Of a DNA stretch of 40,077 nt, positions 1 to 9,166 are shown in pieces. The notes under the pieces were generated by a model. It searched no databases. It was not told the origin of the DNA and saw only the letters and a list, made by a program, of their open reading frames with translations. Each line of letters starts with the position of its first letter. The first letter of the stretch is position 1. The DNA comes from JBBQUP01 sp038212305 (GTDB taxonomy: Bacteria > Bacteroidota > Bacteroidia > Bacteroidales > Marinilabiliaceae). Location: assembly GCA_038212305.1 (NCBI GenBank), contig JBBQUP010000019.1:1-40077 (forward strand). Direction: 5' to 3'. A program made the position numbers and the translations under genes.

Positions 1-2
1 CA

Positions 3-158
3 ATATTTTCTGATCGACTTGATAAACATGCCGTAAATATCATATCTAATCGACTAAATTCCAAATGCTTGGAAGTCCACACAAAGGCACTTTTTCAAAA
101 CCGCAAAAAACCACATGCTGATAATCAGGTAGTTGTAAAAAGTAACCCTTCAAAATAA
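3..158 (+). CDS. Possible 3' end of a CDS entering from the left edge
   Basis: Frame 3 is open from the window edge for 51 codons and ends at TAA 156-158. The residues are mixed and basic toward the end (..VVVKSNPSK), plausible as the C-terminus of a cytoplasmic protein. I do not recognise the family and there is no start codon in the window. A chance open frame of this length is possible in this AT-rich DNA, so the call is weak. Confidence 0.35.
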   Translation: MFSDRLDKHAVNIISNRLNSKCLEVHTKALFQNRKKPHADNQVVVKSNPSK

Positions 159-441
159 TTAAAAAAAGGCTCTTTTTGGTCTAAATTTAACATTTCGGGG
201 GTGTAAGGCCTGCAATGTGGGTTAAGTAATTTATCATGCACTAGTTTCATGATAACTAATTAGATTCGACATTACATATAGTCATCCAGCAAGTATTTGC
301 CTATTTTATAATACTCGTTGATGAGTTTTTGCCGAACTGGGAAGAAAAATCATTTTGAGAACTAACATCCTTCAAATTTCCAAATAACCTTTTCGTTTGA
401 AATACAGCTACATTATTTAAATCCCGATAAAAATCATACAT
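159..441. other. Non-coding gap, nothing recognised
   Basis: This AT-rich stretch lies between the possible left-edge CDS tail and the terminator at 442-468. No long open frame, consensus promoter, tRNA fold or repeat was found in it. Confidence 0.5.
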
Positions 442-468
442 AAAAAAGGGGCATTGCGCCCCTTTTTT
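442..468. terminator. Bidirectional rho-independent terminator
   Basis: GGGGC at 448-452 pairs with GCCCC at 458-462 around a five-base loop, flanked by an A6 tract on one side and a T6 tract on the other. The stem therefore extends through A-T pairs and works in both directions. It would end the fadL/GDSL transcript on the minus strand and anything arriving from the left on the plus strand. Confidence 0.9.
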
Positions 469-493
469 ATGTATTTGATCGTGTTTAAATATT

Positions 494-1897
494 TTACTGT
501 TGAGGTTTTTCAGGAAAAATAACAGTTTTGTAATCGTTAATATTTACAACCGGAACATTCACACCATATTTAGCATTAATAGCTTTTATAAACTCATTGG
601 CAATAATGGCAGAACCTCGGTTAGTTGCATGTATACCATCTAACGAAAACATACCTCCACTCACAAATGTTGATGAGTATTTGAAACCGTCAAATTGTTT
701 ACCTAAAACTATTTCATTCATCAAGGCAAATATATCTACAAATGCAAGACCTTTAGCGTCTGCTTTTGCTTTTAATGATGTATTAAAAGCTGCGGTAGTG
801 GTGCGAATGTTGGCAAGCTCGCTTTCATCTAAAATATAACTAATTGGTATCGGAGTCATGCTACCCCACTTTTCCGTTCCACTAATTTTATCAGTAGGTA
901 AGCTTAACAATACTTTTTCTGTCGATTTTATTTGTCTAAATCCTAAAGCATATTCAGGATCAGCAATAACAAAGGGATTATATCCTGCGACAAAAACAAT
1001 GGCAGGCAAACTAGCAGCATTAGCAGCTAAGTTATATTGAGCGTAACCAGCATTTAAAGCATCTGCCGAAGTTTGATCAAGTTTTAACGCATTATAAGGA
1101 ACTGTAGTGAAATAAGGCAATGCGTTAATATCTGGAATATTTGCCATCACTCCTTTTGTTGCTCCACCTGTTGAAAGCGAATTTAAGATTAAGTCAATAG
1201 CTCCATTAAAGTTATCTAATGGCGTAATATCATCGGATCCAAAACCACCATTTACAGCTTCTCCTCCTGCTAATGCATACCATAACACATCATTACCTCC
1301 AATCCACAATGAAAAGAAGGTTGGTTCAGTTAAAAGTGCATCACCTAATACTGTTGTTGAAACAGGGTTTGATGCCATTCTAGTGAAAAATGGATTAAAT
1401 TTTCCTTGTCCTGCAGCAGGATTACCAAAACCAGGAGTAACTAAATGAATAGATTTAGCACCTGGTACTCCCATATTATTGAAAGGACTTTGTAATGCGA
1501 CTGATGTGGTAAAAATGCTCATATCGCCAGCTGTTGGCACTGGTTTTAACCCAGATGCTGTAGATGCTGTAACAGACAATTTAAAAAAGCCATTCTTGTT
1601 TCCTTGAGCGTCAATAGTTGTTGTTCCAACGCTTTTCCCTTCGGCAGTTAAAGGTTGTTTAAACTCACCTCCACCCACAGTTTTAAATTGCTGAGCCATA
1701 ATATTTACAAACGAATACTTTTGCCCTTCTGCCCCAAGTGCTCCATCGGTATATCCAGCTGTATAACTATCTCCAATGGCTACAAACGAGCTAAAATCGG
1801 CTTCCCCTTTCGAGGGTGCAAATTCATCAAAGGAGGGTTCGCATGAAACAAATAGTATTACTAACCCTAAAATCCATATATTTTTAATACAATTCAT
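494..1897 (-). CDS. GDSL/SGNH-family esterase lipoprotein
   Basis: Predicted surface or periplasmic lipoprotein hydrolase of the SGNH superfamily. The N-terminus is a lipoprotein signal ending in a lipobox with the lipidated cysteine at residue 19 (LFVSC). Block I is AIGDS with the nucleophile at Ser44, block III is GGND with Asn202-Asp203, and block V carries the Asp420-x-x-His423 pair (DGIHATN). All catalytic residues are present, so the enzyme should be active on an ester or acyl substrate; the substrate cannot be read from the sequence. It lies 32 bases downstream of the FadL-like gene on the same strand and is probably cotranscribed, which suggests hydrolysis of a lipid ester followed by uptake of the acyl product. 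This pairing is common in Bacteroidota. Confidence 0.88.
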   Translation of the reverse strand: MNCIKNIWILGLVILFVSCEPSFDEFAPSKGEADFSSFVAIGDSYTAGYTDGALGAEGQKYSFVNIMAQQFKTVGGGEFKQPLTAEGKSVGTTTIDAQGNKNGFFKLSVTASTASGLKPVPTAGDMSIFTTSVALQSPFNNMGVPGAKSIHLVTPGFGNPAAGQGKFNPFFTRMASNPVSTTVLGDALLTEPTFFSLWIGGNDVLWYALAGGEAVNGGFGSDDITPLDNFNGAIDLILNSLSTGGATKGVMANIPDINALPYFTTVPYNALKLDQTSADALNAGYAQYNLAANAASLPAIVFVAGYNPFVIADPEYALGFRQIKSTEKVLLSLPTDKISGTEKWGSMTPIPISYILDESELANIRTTTAAFNTSLKAKADAKGLAFVDIFALMNEIVLGKQFDGFKYSSTFVSGGMFSLDGIHATNRGSAIIANEFIKAINAKYGVNVPVVNINDYKTVIFPEKPQQ

Positions 1898-1929
1898 AAT
1901 CTTAAATTCTTAAAGTTTAAACTGAAAAA

Positions 1930-3159
1930 CTAAAACGAATAATTAATTCCAAAACCTGGAATTACTGCTGTGGTATTATAGGTGCCATAAAAATTGGCAT
2001 CAGCATATCCATCCTTTCGTTCCTGAGCTTTAATAAATAAGAATGATACATCAACAGATAACCCCTCTGTAAATTTATAACTCAAACCTAAGGTATAATT
2101 AAACTTATTAGCTCCGGGGGTTTCTGGGGTAAGATATCCTTTAGTAATGGGTGTTGAATCATATGCAAATCCAGCACGGCCCATAAATTTATCGGTTACT
2201 TTATACTCTGCACCTAAACGATAAACCAAAGTATTCTCGTAATTGCGAGCATTCTTCGAATCAGCCAATGAAGGACTATTAAATTCGAAATCGAAGTTTA
2301 ACGAGTCGTAAGTCGACCAAAATACATATTGTAAATCTAATGCTAGAGTTAGTTTATCGGAAACTTTGTAGCCCGCACCAAAAACCAAATTGGCAGGTAA
2401 TGGTAGCTCTGCATTAAATTTAGTTTCAGCAGGAAAACTTGTGCTACCAATTAAAACATCTGGAACATCGAAACTAGCTGTTCCTTCATCTAATTTCATG
2501 TTAATCTTAGAACGGTAACTCATACCAAACGATAGTTCGGGAGTAGGTTGCAAATAAATACCGGCGTTAAAACCATAAGCCATTGTATTTCCGTTTAGTT
2601 CAGCACTACCCTCTCCAACTGCATCACTCAAAGGTAAACCTTTACTAAGTTTTACATCGCCATAAGCTAAAACTGGTCCTGCACCAATGCTAATCATTTC
2701 ATTAATGGCATATGAAATAGTTGGTTGAACATATATTGCTTTTAACGAAATACCTTGAATTAAAAATCGTCCATCCCATTTATCATCCCATTTCAAGGAA
2801 TTGCCATACGGAGTTGTAACTCCTAATCCAATGGCTAATTTGTCGTTAAGCTTGGTTGCACCGTAAAAATAAAAAGGTGTTCCAATTGGATTATCTGTTT
2901 GAGCCACATAATCAGATCCTTGTTTTTGGAATGTGTTTTTGCCAAATATTAAACTTCCACCTAACGAAAACTCTGATTTGGTTTTCATAAGTGCCAATGC
3001 ACCTGGATTAAAATGTATGCTAGAAGCACCTAAATTCAGGCCTGTTCCAGCATGTCCCATTCCTGTTTGCCGGTTACCTTGCAAGTTAACTTGATAGCCT
3101 TCGGCAAAAACATTTGTACACAAGGCAAATGCAACAAAATAAAAAATTGTTCTTCTCAT
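1930..3159 (-). CDS. OmpP1/FadL/TodX-family outer-membrane transporter
   Basis: A 409-residue outer-membrane beta-barrel for uptake of long-chain fatty acids or other hydrophobic compounds. A signal peptide (about residues 1-19, ending NVFA) is followed by the FadL-type N-terminal hatch region with NRQTGMGHAGTGL and the NPGALALM segment. The rest alternates short beta strands and turns and ends in a C-terminal aromatic residue (NYSF), as outer-membrane barrels usually do. Length matches the family. It is the first gene of a pair with the downstream GDSL lipoprotein. No consensus promoter box was seen in the 290-base upstream gap. Substrate specificity cannot be decided here; fatty acid versus aromatic hydrocarbon transport is open. 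Confidence 0.92.
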   Translation of the reverse strand: MRRTIFYFVAFALCTNVFAEGYQVNLQGNRQTGMGHAGTGLNLGASSIHFNPGALALMKTKSEFSLGGSLIFGKNTFQKQGSDYVAQTDNPIGTPFYFYGATKLNDKLAIGLGVTTPYGNSLKWDDKWDGRFLIQGISLKAIYVQPTISYAINEMISIGAGPVLAYGDVKLSKGLPLSDAVGEGSAELNGNTMAYGFNAGIYLQPTPELSFGMSYRSKINMKLDEGTASFDVPDVLIGSTSFPAETKFNAELPLPANLVFGAGYKVSDKLTLALDLQYVFWSTYDSLNFDFEFNSPSLADSKNARNYENTLVYRLGAEYKVTDKFMGRAGFAYDSTPITKGYLTPETPGANKFNYTLGLSYKFTEGLSVDVSFLFIKAQERKDGYADANFYGTYNTTAVIPGFGINYSF

Positions 3160-3450
3160 ATTTATACAATTTGATACATAATTTAGTGTTTTACGGAATG
3201 CAATTTATTATTTTTCTATCAATGAAAAACACATTAGGCAATTAGCCATCAGACCTTTAGACTTATTTGTTCGAAAATTCGCCCTGCCTAAACCCCTAAC
3301 TCATATGTTAATGCATTAAACCAATGTGACATACAAAATATAATATCATACAATACTATTCTAACCTTTCTTGAAAAAATATTTAAAATTTTTATTATTT
3401 AACTTTAATAGAAAAAAGTTAGTTATATTGGAATGTAAAAACAACATATT

Positions 3451-4986
3451 ATGGATACACTGCACCTTAACGATCAGTTGCAAATTGAAAAAATGGGCAT
3501 ATCAATTGAAAAAATAGAGAATCAATTGAATCATTTTAAAAATGGATTTTTGAGTATTGATATTGTAAAGCCGGCTACTATTGATGATGGAATTATTCAT
3601 CTGACTACAAAGCAAAAAGAATTATACATAAACACTTATCATACAGCAATTTTAGCTGGCATTAACATTTCACGATTTGTACCCGCTTCGGGAGCTGCTA
3701 CCCGCATGTTTAAAAACTATTTCGACTATTTAAACACTCATAATAAGTTGGGAAAGGTATCTCAACCAAGTTCTGATATCACTGAATTTGCAAAAGAAAT
3801 TTCCAAACTGCCATTTTATAACGAACTATTTGAAAAATTGAATATTACACCTCAATCACTAATTGATAATGATGCCTTGTTACCCAAGATAATTGATTGT
3901 TTACTAGATACTAAAGGAATCAACTATGGACAATTGCCTAAAGGTGTTTTAAAGTTTCATGCCAATAGCCATCCCATTGAGATTACAACGCCTATTCATG
4001 AACATATGATTGAAGCTGCTATCTATGGGAAAGATTTTAATGATAGAGTTCAAATTCATTTTACAGTAAGTCCTGACCACGAAAAACTATTCAAGCACAT
4101 TATTGAGATAGCTAAGCCAATTTATGAAGCCCATTATAACGTTCATTACCATATTAGTTTCTCGCATCAAAAACTAACAACTGATACGATTGCAGTTACT
4201 TCATCGAATGAGCCATTTAGGGACGAAAAAGGCAGTTTAGTTTTTAGACCAGGTGGTCATGGGGCATTAATAGAGAATTTAAATGACATTAAAAGCGATA
4301 TTGTATTCATAAAAAACATTGACAATGTTGTGCCTCATCGAAAAATGCACGACACCATCGAATATAAAAAAATACTAGCTGGATTACTTATTAGTATTCA
4401 AACCAAGATATTTAGCACACTTGCAAAACTTAATCATGCTAGCTCAGATGAAATTCAGAATGAAATAATTCCTTTCATTAAAAAGGATATAGGGATAAGC
4501 TTGCCTGAAAAGGTGGAATTATTAGATGGTGATTTATTGAAACAGTTTTTAAATGGGATTTTAAATCGTCCAATAAGAGTTTGCGGAATGGTTAAAAACG
4601 AAGGAGAACCCGGTGGTGGCCCATTTTGGGTTAGAGATAGTGAAGGAAACTTATCTATGCAAATAGTTGAAAGCTCTCAAATAGATTTAACAGATCCTGC
4701 AAAAGTTGAAATTATTAAAAAATCGACGCACTTTAATCCTGTTGATATCGTTTGTTCATTGAAAAATTATCAAAACAAAAAAATTAATCTAACTCTATAT
4801 GTTGACCCAGACACTGGCTTTATTTCAAAGAAATCGATGAATGGAAAACCATTAAAAGCACTTGAATTACCGGGATTATGGAATGGTGCCATGGCTCATT
4901 GGTTAACCTTTTTTGTAGAAGTACCCTTAACTACATTTAATCCTGTAAAAACACTTAACGATTTATTCAGAGACAATCATCAGTAG
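3451..4986 (+). CDS. DUF4301 family protein, probable nucleotidyltransferase fold
   Basis: A 511-residue protein with no signal peptide that I recognise as the Bacteroidota family DUF4301, of unknown function. Three stretches look like nucleotide-sugar pyrophosphorylases: PASGAATRM (residues 78-86) resembles the N-terminal G-rich nucleotide loop; PGGHGALIENL (267-277) followed by KNIDNVV (288-294) resembles the substrate loop and IDN motif of UDP-sugar pyrophosphorylases; and a Gly/Pro-rich segment sits at 376-394 (VCGMVKNEGEPGGGPFWV). The fold assignment is inference from these motifs. The gene stands alone, with about 150 bases before the next gene. The ATG at 3451 has no Shine-Dalgarno sequence, normal for this genome. 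Confidence 0.8.
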   Translation: MDTLHLNDQLQIEKMGISIEKIENQLNHFKNGFLSIDIVKPATIDDGIIHLTTKQKELYINTYHTAILAGINISRFVPASGAATRMFKNYFDYLNTHNKLGKVSQPSSDITEFAKEISKLPFYNELFEKLNITPQSLIDNDALLPKIIDCLLDTKGINYGQLPKGVLKFHANSHPIEITTPIHEHMIEAAIYGKDFNDRVQIHFTVSPDHEKLFKHIIEIAKPIYEAHYNVHYHISFSHQKLTTDTIAVTSSNEPFRDEKGSLVFRPGGHGALIENLNDIKSDIVFIKNIDNVVPHRKMHDTIEYKKILAGLLISIQTKIFSTLAKLNHASSDEIQNEIIPFIKKDIGISLPEKVELLDGDLLKQFLNGILNRPIRVCGMVKNEGEPGGGPFWVRDSEGNLSMQIVESSQIDLTDPAKVEIIKKSTHFNPVDIVCSLKNYQNKKINLTLYVDPDTGFISKKSMNGKPLKALELPGLWNGAMAHWLTFFVEVPLTTFNPVKTLNDLFRDNHQ

Positions 4987-5089
4987 TTTTTCAATATTTT
5001 GTATATCACACTATATTGCTGATATACAAACAGTAACTAAACTTATCAATGAATTGTTAATAAAATAACTTCACTATTAATCAGTATTA

Positions 5090-5121
5090 TTGCTGACTTA
5101 CAGGTATTATTGATATTTTTG
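5090..5121 (+). promoter_or_regulatory. Promoter of the TPR gene operon
   Basis: TATTTTTG at 5114-5121 is an exact match to the Bacteroidota -7 box TAnnTTTG, with TTG at 5090-5092 spaced 21 bases upstream as a -33 element. Transcription would start near 5128, leaving a leader of about 12 bases before the ATG at 5140. Confidence 0.7.
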
Positions 5122-5139
5122 CATCAACAATACTAAACT

Positions 5140-6543
5140 ATGCAGGACTACTTGCAAGGAAATATAGATGATACTAATGATTCTCTCGGTCGTTTCGAAG
5201 AGATGAACTTCGTGAATAAAGAGTTTTATTTCGATGTGCATCAAATTGAAAACATGTTCGATCACTACTTGGATAAAAACCAAATAGCGATGGCTGATCA
5301 GATATTGTCGGTTGGTATAAAACAACACCCCGACGCATTAAGTCTTCAAATTAAACAAGCCATTATTTTAACAGAACAAGGAGAATACGACAAAGCCTTA
5401 ACCATTTTACATAAAGGAATTCGTTTCGAGACAAATAGTATCGAAATATATATGACTTTAGCATGGTTATATTTGAAAAAAGGTGATATTAAATCAGCTT
5501 TGTCGGCATTTAATTTTGTTTTAAACAATGCTGTTGAAGATCGTGAGCAGTGTTTATTCGATATGGCCTATAATTTAAATGGCGATGGATTTTACATTCA
5601 AACCATTGAGATTCTTGAAAAAAACATTCATTCTTATATCAACAATAAAAACTTACTTTTTGAATTAGCATTTGCTTACGACAAAGAGGAGAATATTGAA
5701 AAAGGAATTGAAGCATATATAAAACTGCTTGATCTAGATCCTTTTTACGAAAATTCGTGGTATAACCTAGGAATTCTTTATAGTAAAACAGAGGAGTTTG
5801 AGAACGCAATCAAAGCATATGATTACGCTTTGGCTATTGATCCTTATCATCCTGAATCGGTTTTCAATAAAGGAAATGCATTAGCCCATTTAGATCAATT
5901 CGACAAAGCATTAGATCTTTATTTAGATTATTGCTCTTTGACTGGAATAAATGTTCTTTCGTTGCAATACATTGGAGAGTGTTGGGAGCAAATTAACAAT
6001 CCAATTATGGCTATTCGTTTTTATGAATTGGCCTTAACCCAATCGGTAATTCATCCCGATGTTTGGTATGGTTTGGGAACATCTAACATGAATTTGCTTA
6101 AATTCGACATTGCTACTGATGCATTCTTAAAAGCTATTGCCTTATTTCCTGAAAATCCCGATTATTGGCTAGCGCTTGCCAAATGCTATTTCGAAACAAA
6201 AAACTATCCCAACTCATTAGATTCAATAAAAAAAAGCATTGAACTGGAGCCTGATAACACATTAGCTTGGATTGAACTTTTTCAGTTAAAAAGCTTAATC
6301 AGCGATCGATTTAATGCCATTCGATTTATCGAAAAAGCATTAATCAATTTCCCATCAGTAGGCGCAGTTGCATACATTGCTGCCCATATTTATTTAACAA
6401 TTGGTAAAGATGCTGATTTAGCTTTCGCTTACTTTAAAATAGGCTTTAAAAATCAACCCGAGGATTATGATTTAATTTTGGCTGAATTTCCAGATCTATT
6501 AAAAGTAGCTGCCATAAAAAAATTCACTTCTAAAAAACGATAG
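5140..6543 (+). CDS. Tetratricopeptide-repeat protein
   Basis: A 467-residue cytoplasmic protein (no signal peptide or membrane segment) built almost entirely of TPR units. Helical pairs with the 34-residue spacing and the W-LG-Y/A-P pattern are clear, for example AWLYLKKGDIKSALSAF, WYNLGILYSKTEEFENAIKA and WLALAKCYFETKNYPNSLDS. About ten repeats can be made out from residue 40 to the end, so it is a scaffold for protein-protein contact; partners are unknown. It has its own consensus promoter and is only 8 bases upstream of the phosphosulfolactate synthase gene, so the two are cotranscribed. Confidence 0.9.
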   Translation: MQDYLQGNIDDTNDSLGRFEEMNFVNKEFYFDVHQIENMFDHYLDKNQIAMADQILSVGIKQHPDALSLQIKQAIILTEQGEYDKALTILHKGIRFETNSIEIYMTLAWLYLKKGDIKSALSAFNFVLNNAVEDREQCLFDMAYNLNGDGFYIQTIEILEKNIHSYINNKNLLFELAFAYDKEENIEKGIEAYIKLLDLDPFYENSWYNLGILYSKTEEFENAIKAYDYALAIDPYHPESVFNKGNALAHLDQFDKALDLYLDYCSLTGINVLSLQYIGECWEQINNPIMAIRFYELALTQSVIHPDVWYGLGTSNMNLLKFDIATDAFLKAIALFPENPDYWLALAKCYFETKNYPNSLDSIKKSIELEPDNTLAWIELFQLKSLISDRFNAIRFIEKALINFPSVGAVAYIAAHIYLTIGKDADLAFAYFKIGFKNQPEDYDLILAEFPDLLKVAAIKKFTSKKR

Positions 6544-6551
6544 AATAAATC

Positions 6552-7328
6552 ATGAGTTTGAATTATCAACTCCCTTATTTACCGGAACGACAAGTTAAAC
6601 CTCGTGATGCCGGTGTTACAATGATGATGGATAAAGGTTTAAGCCTTAGAGAAACAGAAAATTTCTGCTCTGTCTCTGCTGAATATACCGATTTGGTGAA
6701 ATTTGGTTTTGGAACCTCGCTAATAACACCTTTTGTACCAGAAAAAATTAAACTGTACAAAGAAGCTAATGTTCAACCCTATTTTGGAGGAACATTATTC
6801 GAAGCTTTTATCATTCGAGGAATGTTTGATGACTATCAACGCTATCTGGAAAAATATAAAATCGAATATGTTGAAGTTTCAGATGGAACAATTGAACTTC
6901 CGCATGATGAAAAACTTGAATACATTAGCCAATTATCGAAAAACTATACTGTTTTAAGTGAAGTGGGTTCGAAATTGGCTGGTCGCATCATAACCAACGA
7001 AGAGTGGATTATGATGATGAAAACAGAGTTGGAAGCTGGTGCGTGGAAAGTAATTGCCGAAGCTCGCGAAAGCGGAAATATTGGCATCTACAATAGCGAT
7101 GGATCAGCAAATACCAAACTTATTAAAGATATTGAAACTCATATTGAGCAATCCAAAATTATTTGGGAAGCTCCAATAAAAAGTCAGCAAGTTTGGTTCG
7201 TACATCATTTTGGTTATCAGGTAAATTTAGGAAATATTGCTCCGTATGAAATGATACCATTGGAAACGCTAAGATTAGGCCTTAGAGGTGACACACTCTT
7301 ATCATTTCTTCCTAAAAGCATGATATAA
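6552..7328 (+). CDS. comA: Phosphosulfolactate synthase (ComA family)
   Basis: A 258-residue TIM-barrel enzyme of the ComA family, which adds sulfite to phosphoenolpyruvate to make (2R)-3-phosphosulfolactate, the first step of archaeal coenzyme M synthesis. Family features seen: an N-terminal KPRDAGVTMMMDKG segment, FGFGTSLI, NVQPYFGGTLFEA, EVSDGTIELP, VLSEVGSK, an acidic IIAEARESGNIGIY-like segment (here VIAEARESGNIGIY), and a C-terminal RLGLRGDTL. The length is normal. It sits between a TPR gene (8 bases) and aroE (about 80 bases). Bacteroidota do not make coenzyme M, so the product is probably used for another sulfonate; which one cannot be read here. Confidence 0.88.
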   Translation: MSLNYQLPYLPERQVKPRDAGVTMMMDKGLSLRETENFCSVSAEYTDLVKFGFGTSLITPFVPEKIKLYKEANVQPYFGGTLFEAFIIRGMFDDYQRYLEKYKIEYVEVSDGTIELPHDEKLEYISQLSKNYTVLSEVGSKLAGRIITNEEWIMMMKTELEAGAWKVIAEARESGNIGIYNSDGSANTKLIKDIETHIEQSKIIWEAPIKSQQVWFVHHFGYQVNLGNIAPYEMIPLETLRLGLRGDTLLSFLPKSMI

Positions 7329-7407
7329 TTCTAATATCTAATTAATTCCCTCTACTTATTTTTCAATATTTTAAGGGAACTATCTATAATTATCAAATAT
7401 TGGTGTG

Positions 7408-8157
7408 ATGAAAACATTTGGATTAATTGGATATCCTTTAAAACAATCATTTTCTCAAAAATTTTTTTCCGAAAAATTTGAAAGTGAAGGTATGGAAGCC
7501 AGATATTTGAACTTCCCCATCACATCAATAGATGAATTCAATGGTTTGCTGAAGCACCACCCCTATTTGGCTGGACTAAACGTCACTATACCTTACAAAA
7601 AATTGGTAATTCCTTATTTGGATGAGATTAATGAAGTTGCTAAAGCAATTGGTGCTGTAAACGTTATTAAATTCAAACACATTAATAACAAAACCCACCT
7701 CATTGGATACAATACCGATACAATTGGGTTTATTAATTCAATTAAACCACTGCTAAAAGCGAGCCACACAAAGGCTCTAATTCTTGGAACTGGAGGTGCT
7801 GCGAAATCGGTGGCCTATTCATTGAAAAAATTGGGTATAACCTATCGATTTGTTTCTCGAAATCCTACAGAACCATCGCAAGTGAGTTATGCCAACTTGA
7901 CATCTGAAATTTTAGATACCTACCATATTATTGTTAACACCTCTCCGATTGGCATGTATCCAAATATTGATGAGTATCCCGATATTCCTTATCAACATTT
8001 AAGTCCAGATCACTTATTGTATGATGTGGTATACAATCCCGAATTAACTAAGTTTTTAGAGCTTGGAGCCAAACAGGGTGCTACAATAAAAAATGGACTG
8101 GAAATGCTTTATATCCAAGCCGAGGAGTCGTGGAAAATTTGGAATTCAGAGAATTAG
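7408..8157 (+). CDS. aroE: Shikimate dehydrogenase
   Basis: NADPH-dependent reduction of 3-dehydroshikimate to shikimate in the chorismate pathway, cytoplasmic. The N-terminal substrate domain has GYPLKQSFSQKFF and NVTIPYKK with the catalytic lysine. The C-terminal Rossmann domain has LGTGGAAKSVAYSL and the NTSPIGMYP segment. A GTG at 7405 immediately precedes this ATG in frame; I chose the ATG at 7408 because the protein then begins MKTFGLIGYPL, the usual AroE N-terminus. The 249-residue length is normal. The last 4 bases overlap the end of truA on the other strand, so the two transcripts converge without a separating terminator. Confidence 0.95.
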   Translation: MKTFGLIGYPLKQSFSQKFFSEKFESEGMEARYLNFPITSIDEFNGLLKHHPYLAGLNVTIPYKKLVIPYLDEINEVAKAIGAVNVIKFKHINNKTHLIGYNTDTIGFINSIKPLLKASHTKALILGTGGAAKSVAYSLKKLGITYRFVSRNPTEPSQVSYANLTSEILDTYHIIVNTSPIGMYPNIDEYPDIPYQHLSPDHLLYDVVYNPELTKFLELGAKQGATIKNGLEMLYIQAEESWKIWNSEN

Positions 8158-8921
8158 TATTTCATATAGGTAGGCTTAAAGAGTTCATCAGGATAAGTGA
8201 TATTGGTTAAATAGAGCCCTTCAGCAGCAGCCGAAGATCCTGCCAATGATCGATTTTTAGCTTTTATCACGTTCTCGAATTCCTCAACACTTAATTTCCC
8301 TCGGCCTACTAGCAATAAAGTGCCTACAATTGCGCGAACCATATTGCGTAAAAAACGATCTGCTTCAATGGTAAAAACCCATTCGCCATTTTCGAAAGTC
8401 CAATTTGCTTTTTTAACGATGCAGTTGTTAGTTTTCACATCGGTATGCAACTTACTAAAACTTGTGAAATCAGTGAAATTGAATAATAGCTTTGCTGCTT
8501 CATTCATTTTTTCAAAATCAAAATTAAAATTGGTAACATAGATTAATCCTTCCTTAAAAGGTGATTTTTGTGATGCCAAATAGTACTTGTAAGTACGCGA
8601 AATAGCTTGAAATCGACTATGAACATCGTTGGCAACTTCAGCTACAGAATAGATAACAATGTCTTTTGGTAGCAAACCATTTATTTTGCGCAAAAAAACA
8701 GCTTTATCAGCTATCATTTTTTCACTATCGAAATGAGCTACAAAATACTTGGCATGCACGCCAGTGTCTGTTCTTCCGGCTCCAGTTGCTTGAATGGTAT
8801 CTTGCAATAGTAGCGACAGTTGTTTTTTTAATACTTCTTGCACAGTAATTGCATTGGGTTGAATTTGCCAACCATGGTAATTACTGCCTTTGTATGCCAT
8901 TTCAATAAAGTAGCGAGCCAT
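8154..8921 (-). CDS. truA: tRNA pseudouridine(38-40) synthase TruA
   Basis: Converts uridines 38-40 of the tRNA anticodon arm to pseudouridine. The catalytic aspartate is Asp52 in GAGRTDTGVHA. Other family marks are the N-terminal YKGSNYHGWQ, RTYKYYL, and the C-terminal RFLRNMVRAIVGTLL and RSLAGSSAAAEGLYL segments. Full length at 255 residues. It ends inside the stop region of aroE (convergent, 4-base overlap). A -7 box sits just upstream at 8938-8945. Confidence 0.96.
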   Translation of the reverse strand: MARYFIEMAYKGSNYHGWQIQPNAITVQEVLKKQLSLLLQDTIQATGAGRTDTGVHAKYFVAHFDSEKMIADKAVFLRKINGLLPKDIVIYSVAEVANDVHSRFQAISRTYKYYLASQKSPFKEGLIYVTNFNFDFEKMNEAAKLLFNFTDFTSFSKLHTDVKTNNCIVKKANWTFENGEWVFTIEADRFLRNMVRAIVGTLLLVGRGKLSVEEFENVIKAKNRSLAGSSAAAEGLYLTNITYPDELFKPTYMKY

Positions 8922-8937
8922 ATTTCTGTTTAAAAAA

Positions 8938-8945
8938 CAAAAATA
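8938..8945 (-). promoter_or_regulatory. Probable -7 promoter box of truA
   Basis: The minus strand reads TATTTTTG, an exact TAnnTTTG match, 17 bases upstream of the truA start. No TTTG/TTG at the right distance for a -33 element was seen, so the call is moderate. Confidence 0.5.
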
Positions 8946-9065
8946 GATTAATCCATTTAACTAATCTAATCATCGACAATTAAAAATGTATCCCTTGACA
9001 CACTTCTGGTTTTTTAGTACTTTTAAATCAATCCATTCAACTTCTATACAAATAAATGTAAAGTT

Positions 9066-9160
9066 ATCATATCAAATAGTTTGATAGTTTGATTATCTTA
9101 ATGGTTGAATTATATATATTTATCAGATAATTTCGACATTACCTTTAACTATCAAATAGA
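9066..9160 (+). promoter_or_regulatory. Probable pcm promoter region with repeated ATCAAATAG
   Basis: TTG at 9105-9107 and TAATTTCG at 9128-9135 (one mismatch to TAnnTTTG) are 20 bases apart. Around them, ATCAAATAG occurs at 9071-9079 and 9151-9159, and the first copy lies in a perfect inverted repeat TATCAAA-TAG-TTTGATA at 9070-9086. The repeats could be binding sites for a regulator; this is inference. Confidence 0.4.
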
Positions 9161-9166
9161 TGTTTC

